Shown: positions 59,500 to 64,000 of the stretch, one piece after another | How the letters are laid out: the number at the start of each line of letters is the position of its first letter | Numbering within the stretch: position 1 is the first letter of the stretch | Assembly: GCF_958450345.1 (NCBI RefSeq) | Contig: NC_088781.1 | Span: forward strand, 119,796,431 to 119,860,430 | Direction of reading: 5' to 3' | Source: Calliphora vicina | Lineage: Eukaryota > Arthropoda > Insecta > Diptera > Calliphoridae | DNA: 64,000 nt | Notes under the pieces: generated by a model | Databases searched by the model: none | The model's input: only the letters and a program-made list of their open reading frames with translations | Told to the model about the DNA's origin: nothing | Made by a program: the position numbers and the translations under genes

Positions 59500-59770
59500 T
59501 AAAATAAAATTTATAAAAGATTGTAGATTTGAGAAAAAAATATTTTCTAGTAAAATTGCAAAAACCTAAAATTTGTCAAAAGTGTTGCATAACAAATGTT
59601 CTTGTAAAAAAAAACTTTACAAATACTTGTTTTGTTTACAACAATTTATTTTATGCCTTGCAGTAGACGCTACAGTTTGAACAATAAGAAAATAAAATTG
59701 TGCAGCCTTACAGTAGGCTCTGAAATTCTAGTATGGATTTTTATATTTCTATCTCGAATTAGATATTATG
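59500..59770. repeat. Segmental duplication, copy 1 (partner 61617-61875)
   Basis: Shared in order with the partner: AATAAAATTTATAAAAG, TGTAGATTTGA, AAATATTTTCTAGTAAAAT, CTAATGTTCTT/CAAATGTTCTT, CTTTACAAATAC, TTGCAGTAGACGC and TTTGAACAATAA, CAGCCTTACAGTAGGCT, TTCTAGT and ATTTTTATATTTC. Differences are frequent, so the duplication is not recent. Confidence 0.65.
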
Positions 59771-59820
59771 TTCTATATTTAATAATGATATTCTTTTTTA
59801 GTAATAGCAATTTGATTATC

Positions 59821-60099
59821 TAAATATATAAAAATGAAATGGTCCATGTATGTAATGTCATCACGTGAGAACGGCTGGAGCGATTTGTTTGATTTTTTTT
59901 ATTCGATTCGAAATTTTCAGGAGATGGTTTGTAAAGAAAAAAAATTAAAAAAATTATGGCTAAAACCGGCATTTTTGAGTCCAGTCAACTGTAATAAAAA
60001 TGCTCCTAAAGTATGCAGTAAAAAATTAGATAATTTATTTGAAAAATAAATAAGAACAGGCAGGGTTGGAGAAACTTGATGAACTAACATCAACTAGTA
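59821..60099 (-). mobile_element. Short dispersed element, minus-oriented member of an inverted pair
   Basis: Reverse complement of the 58656-58979 element. It starts ATATATAAAAATGAAATGG, then CATCACGTGAGAACGGCTG, TTTTCAGGAGATGGTTTGT, GCTCCTAAAGTATGCAG, AATAAATAAGAACAGGCAGG, GGAGAAACTTGATGAAC and CTAGT. It lacks the GC-rich CGGCTTCGCCCGG block of the partner. The 71-codon frame at 59834-60049 belongs to it and is not a gene. Confidence 0.7.
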
Positions 60100-60363
60100 A
60101 ATTATAAAAATAATAAAACTAAAGTGTTTACAGACTCATTTAAAAAAAACAAAATGTTAAACAACAACCAATTTGTTTTATAAATACCACGAAATGTTTG
60201 GGATTTATTTTTTATTGTTATTTAAAATTTTTTATATTCTCCCTTGAAGTAGGCAACATATTTTTAAATTAATAATGATGTGTTGATTTAATAACATCAA
60301 TTTGATTATCGTTTATAAAAATATTTAGTTTTTCATAAATAAATCACTTTTTTAAAAAAAAAT

Positions 60364-60590
60364 ATGCTACTGCAGCACACCGATTGCTCACCAAAACTGT
60401 TGGTGAATGTTTCCATAGGTTTCAACGTGCGAGAGATGCAAGTTTGTGTTGATTTTGACACGCCAGGCCAATGGATGAATTACTTCATGACGATTGTCGT
60501 AAGGTTCAACAAGAGCTAGCAAAATTATGGGAGCTAGCTACTCAAGCTGCTAAACATTTGAAAAAATCCCACACTTTTAAGTCATACACC
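60364..60590 (+). pseudogene. Mariner transposase N-terminal fragment
   Basis: Translated pieces match the helix-turn-helix half of mariner transposases: TAAHRLLTKTVGECFHRF (about 60367-60420), then, after stops, ELLHDDCRKVQQELAKLWEL (about 60487-60545) and ATQAAKHLKK. In family members these correspond to the AHRLL...CREWF region and to LDEDPCQTQEELA...LGV. Frame changes and stops break it, and the catalytic half is absent. Confidence 0.6.
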
Positions 60591-61013
60591 CAATAGCAAC
60601 AAAAATTTTATTATTTCGTTTTTCATAAAAAAATTAGTTTTTAAAATAAAGTATTTTCAGCCTCATCTAATAAGACAAACAATTTAAAAACACTAGCAAT
60701 TTGAGTGATAAAAAATACGATTTTTTTTTATTTTTTTATTTTTATTTTGCAAAACTTAAGCAAAAAAATTTTAAATATTTCCATATAGAATTTTAAAATT
60801 ACAATTTTTCAGCCCAATAATAGGCAATGGTTTTTTAGTTCTGCTTTGTGTTTGGAATTTATTAAGGACTACAACAATTTATTATTGTTTTCAAAAATAT
60901 TTAGTTTTTCATAAATAAATCACTTTTTAAAATAAAGTTTTTTCAGACTCTATAATATGACAAAATATTTAATCACCAAAAATAAAATTGTAACTATATT
61001 AATTTTACAGCCT

Positions 61014-61355
61014 AGTAATCTTCATCGCATCATCTACTCTGTTGTACGGAAGTGAAACCTATATAATATCGATTACAATCACGCAAAAATTACAGGTATT
61101 CATCAATAAGTGCCTCGGAATAATATACAAGATATACTGGCCCAACACCAGCACACGGATCTTTGGAACTTAAACCATGAGGAACCCATACTGTAACAAA
61201 TCACAGAAAATGAATGTGGATAAGCCATACTATAAAGTAGATGCTCGATAGGGGAATCCTCAAGGCTCAAGAAGCCGTGATCGACCAAAGATCACCTGGA
61301 AACGCACGAACTAAGACAATGCAATTTTACTAATGCTCACAAGAGGCGTAATGGA
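61014..61355 (+). pseudogene. RTE-type non-LTR retrotransposon, C-terminal fragment
   Basis: The frame from 61015 gives VIFIASSTLLYGSETYI, then QKLQVFINKCLGIIYKIYWP and NTSTRIF before a stop at about 61165. In a different frame NPQGSRSRDRPKITWKRTN follows (about 61254-61310). These are the conserved LLYGSETW, LQxFINKCLRxI, WIGHTL and GxRxRGRPKxTWKR blocks of RTE-clade endings. MWISH (about 61214) is the remnant of WIGH. At least two frameshifts and several stops are present. The minus frame at 61103-61288 is antisense. Confidence 0.8.
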
Positions 61356-61616
61356 GAAAAAAATAAAAATATTCAAACAATTTTTTAGTTTAGGTTTTTC
61401 GTTTTTAAGTTATCCCTCGCAGTACACACAATTTTTGTCATAAATTTTAACAATTTCCAGATAGAATTTTAATATTACAATTTTACAGCCTAATAATAGG
61501 CAATGGTTTTTTAGTTTTGCTTTTTGCTTTCAATTTCTTAAGATCTACCTCGAAATAAGCCATATATTCACAAAATTTAAGGTGAATGTTGTTTAATAAA
61601 AACAATTTGATTATAC

Positions 61617-61875
61617 TTATTTAAATAAAATTTACAAAAGGCTGTAGATTTGATAAAAAAATATTTTCTAGTAAAATTTAAAAAAACGTAAAATTGTATT
61701 GTATAACTAATGTTCTTTTAAAAAGAGCTTTACAAATACTATGTTTTAAAGAATTAATTTTATAGCTTGCAGTAGATCCTACTGTTTGAACAATAACAAA
61801 AATAGAATTTTACAGCCTTACAGTAGGCTATGCTTTTCTAGTTAGAATTTTTATATTTCATTCTGGAATTAGGCA
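61617..61875. repeat. Segmental duplication, copy 2 (partner 59500-59770)
   Basis: Direct-orientation partner of the block near 59.5 kb. A further shared phrase, CCTAATAATAGGCAATGG then TTTTTTAGTT, occurs at 60811 and 61487, and TTTAGTTTTTCATAAATAAATC at 60325 and 60905 (shown here as TTTAGTTTTTCATAAATAA). So the whole 59.3-61.9 kb interval appears to contain two or three eroded copies of a larger unit into which mobile elements inserted. Confidence 0.6.
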
Positions 61876-63725
61876 ACAATAAAAACCATTGAATTTTTTG
61901 GGAATTTTGAACTATTTTCCATATAAAATAGTTCAAAATTTTGTAAAACACAAGCAATTTATGTAATTACCACGACATTTTTGGGAAATTTTCATCATTT
62001 CTATAATTTTTTCTTATGTTAGTCACTTCCTTGTACTTCCTTAATAAAATTGTTTATACAACTTTGCAAAGTATTTAACACCTACAAGTATACCAAGAAT
62101 TGCTGCCAATTTTAGCTCCTTAAAGCAGATAATGATATTTTCGTTATAAACAATTTTGCAACACTTTCAAACAAAATTTAAAGCATTTTAAAGTAGTTTA
62201 ATGAAAAATCCTCAAAATCCTATTTAAGTAAATAATCATGTTGACTAATAAAATTTATTCTGTGATTCACTTTAAGTTGGTTGGTTTCAAATAATCAATT
62301 ATTTATTTTTGTAAATCCTGGTAAATTACCATTTATTTTATTTTATCAATAAAATTTTAATCCTTTTTTTCCACATTGAAGATTCTTCCTGGTAGCTTTA
62401 GTAGCTGTTGTTGTTGCGGAGATTTTGTTAAATTATTTTTTTTATTATTTTGTAATTTCATTTATTGATTTATGTATTAAAAATTGCTTTAATTTATGGA
62501 ATAATTGATATATTTTATATTTGATTATATACACTTATACACTCACTGGGGACTATATACACATTAATTTGCACACAATTATAGCAAAAATTATTTTTAT
62601 TATAGAAATTTTTATATTGATTTATGAAGAGATTTTATTTGATTAAATAAATTGATTTGTTTTATGATGGACGGCCAGCAATTTAAAAAAAAAAATTACA
62701 GCCAGAAAATTATAATTAAATATGAGTAAAATAAACGAATCAAGTGTTTAAGGTTAAAATGCCAGGTTATTAACACGTACGTTCCGAAAGACAGACAAGG
62801 AACAGGTAAGGAAATGAAAAATAGGGGGTCAAAGGCAGGGTAAAAAACACGACCCGGTTTCACACACAAACATGCACTGGTTTTAAATTTTAAGCGTTAT
62901 AACGAAACTTATTCGCACTTTAACTTTAACGAAGGCTGTTGTTAGGTTTCGCTTATAAAACTAAAGTTGAAACGACAGGATTTCAATTTTTTGGTTTTAA
63001 TAAAAACTTTCTCCCACAATAAATATTTTTATTTATTTGCTTATATTTTAATTATATATTTTCTTAATTTTTTTTTAATTTGCGCGCTTTACGTTTTATT
63101 TATTTAAATTTTTCTATAGCTTTGATATTTGTTTCACTTTCTTTTAGCTTTATTTTTTTTTCTAATCTATTTTTGTTTTCGTTTGTTACGTTTCGCCTTT
63201 AAAAAAAATATCCTTTACAACCTGGCAAATCCCGAAATTGTACTAACTTGTCCCAAATGTCAGCTATGTGGCGAAGGCTATACATTGTAAGGAATTCACA
63301 TTCGGGTAGGTTTCTTATTCTCACCAGTTAGCTGTCAGCAAAAGTAACAATAAACCCGAACTCTATGCAAACGAAGAGTGTGAAGTTATTAGTGGTGAAT
63401 ATTGAAGAGAAAGAGAGCTCTACAAGTACTAAATTACTAAAGCGCATGTTGTAATCAAAAGAGCAAATTTAAAGAGTTTCGTTTAATACAACAAAAATTT
63501 AGAGCTTAACAGTTTTATAATTGAATATGTAAAGGTATTTCACTTGATTTACTCTAACGCAGGCCGGTTAATTCGAGGTGTTTGCAAGGGTCTATCAAGT
63601 TTTGATAACAGTCCAAATGTAGGCCTTTACATTAACTTTTTTATTAAGCAAGTTATGTCAAGCTAGTTTTGCTTTCAAATGTAGTTAAAAGAGCTTAAGT
63701 GCAGTTAATGTTAAGTTCTATTTCA
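61876..63725. other. AT-rich DNA with a less biased patch before the window end
   Basis: 61876-62700 is A/T-rich and featureless. At 62760-63000 and 63220-63460 composition is more balanced. A good plus-strand donor, GAACAG|GTAAGG, lies at 62800-62811. No open frame or known motif accompanies it, so I call nothing. Confidence 0.4.
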
Positions 63726-63729
63726 ATCA

Positions 63730-64000
63730 GAATTGAAGGCATTACTCCATGAAGATTGTTGCCAAACTCAACAAGCGAAAAACATTTTTGCACCGAATCA
63801 TTACTTCCGATATAAAATGGATCCATTATGATAACCGGAAGCTTAAGAGATCGTATGTGAAGCCGGGACAACCAGACGAATCGATACCAAAGCCAAATAT
63901 TCATGGCGCAAAGGCAATGCTCGGTATTTGGTGGGAGCAAAAGGCTAATATCTGCTATGAGCTGCTGAAATCTGACCAGAAAATCACACGGAACCACTAC
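63730..64000 (+). pseudogene. Mariner transposase, internally deleted, truncated by window end
   Basis: ELKALLHEDCCQTQQ (63733-63777) is the N-terminal LDEDxCQTQ block. It is joined, with a frame change, to KRKTFLHRIITSDIKWIHYD (about 63774-63833), the mariner block KGFLHRIVTGDEKW, so about 70 residues between them are missing. The TSD Asp is the first catalytic residue of the D,D34D triad, and GDEKW is changed to SDIKW. The frame continues PKPNIHGAKAMLGIWWEQ and YELLKSDQKIT to the last base without a stop. The minus frame 63695-63997 is its antisense. A different fragment from the one at 60.4 kb. Confidence 0.85.

Noticed and set aside
63695..63997. 100-codon minus-strand frame
   Set aside because: Antisense of the mariner transposase fragment on the plus strand.
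1..64000. tRNA, rRNA or microRNA genes
   Set aside because: No segment showed tRNA A/B boxes with a cloverleaf or rRNA-like sequence. Hairpins at 55-110 and 47889-47907 are too short or repeat-associated for a microRNA call by eye.

Overview
The window looks like about 64 kb of very AT-rich, intron-like or intergenic DNA from a higher (calyptrate) fly, probably a blowfly or close relative. That placement is an inference from base composition and from the mix of relics: mariner, RTE and Loa/Jockey-type retroelements, plus a dispersed repeat carrying the hairpin TTCGGCTGTGCCGAA followed by TATACCCTTCAC. I see no complete protein-coding gene. The best coding signal is a single minus-strand exon at 27137-27236: an ATG, a 33-residue signal peptide, then a GTGAGT splice donor. 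If it is real, everything to its left (27 kb) is first-intron or downstream sequence of a minus-strand secreted or membrane protein gene, and everything to its right is 5' flank. A second, weaker candidate is a transmembrane last exon at 10020-10181 on the plus strand.

The dominant feature is a superfamily of tandem satellites with 31-36 bp periods. They form nine major arrays (10.65-12.07, 15.44-16.62, 29.06-30.99, 33.66-35.48, 37.06-37.64, 38.62-39.93, 41.75-43.6, 44.9-46.56 and 50.1-52.69 kb). All share a 14-bp perfect palindrome, TTTTCTATAGAAAA. Between successive palindromes sits a 17-22 bp segment private to each array that is itself a dyad: TTATCGATAA, CTCTATC-ACA-GATAGAG, GTGTC-ACA-GACAC, TCTTC-AAT-GAAGA, CTCTC-N7-GAGAG or TCTGC-N7-GCAGA. 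Each array is therefore a chain of alternating palindromes. A tenth, more divergent array (24.06-25.56 kb) may belong to the same group. The three TTATCGATAA arrays carry dozens of TATCGATA sites, the known Drosophila DREF/BEAF-32 target.

Layout. 0-5 kb: a dispersed repeat and a badly decayed non-LTR retrotransposon with reiterated reverse-transcriptase segments. 6.5-8.2 kb: a degenerate ~150-bp tandem repeat. 8.2-9.2 kb: a non-autonomous hAT-like element with a foldback MITE inside. 10.6-21.3 kb: two TATCGATA arrays in opposite orientation and a decayed tandem field interrupted by two dispersed repeats. 23-26.4 kb: nested MITE insertion, satellite, an inverted second MITE copy, and a reverse-transcriptase fragment. 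27 kb: the signal-peptide exon. 29-52.7 kb: most of the satellites. 53-57 kb: featureless AT-rich DNA. 57-64 kb: a cluster of transposon relics (dispersed repeats, a Tc1/mariner-type fragment, an inverted pair of short elements, an RTE C-terminus and two mariner fragments, one running off the window end).

Nearly all long open frames here are by-products of repeats or T-rich sequence. The longest (428 codons, 45167-46453) exists only because that satellite's period is 36 bp, a multiple of three, and it opens with GTG rather than ATG.
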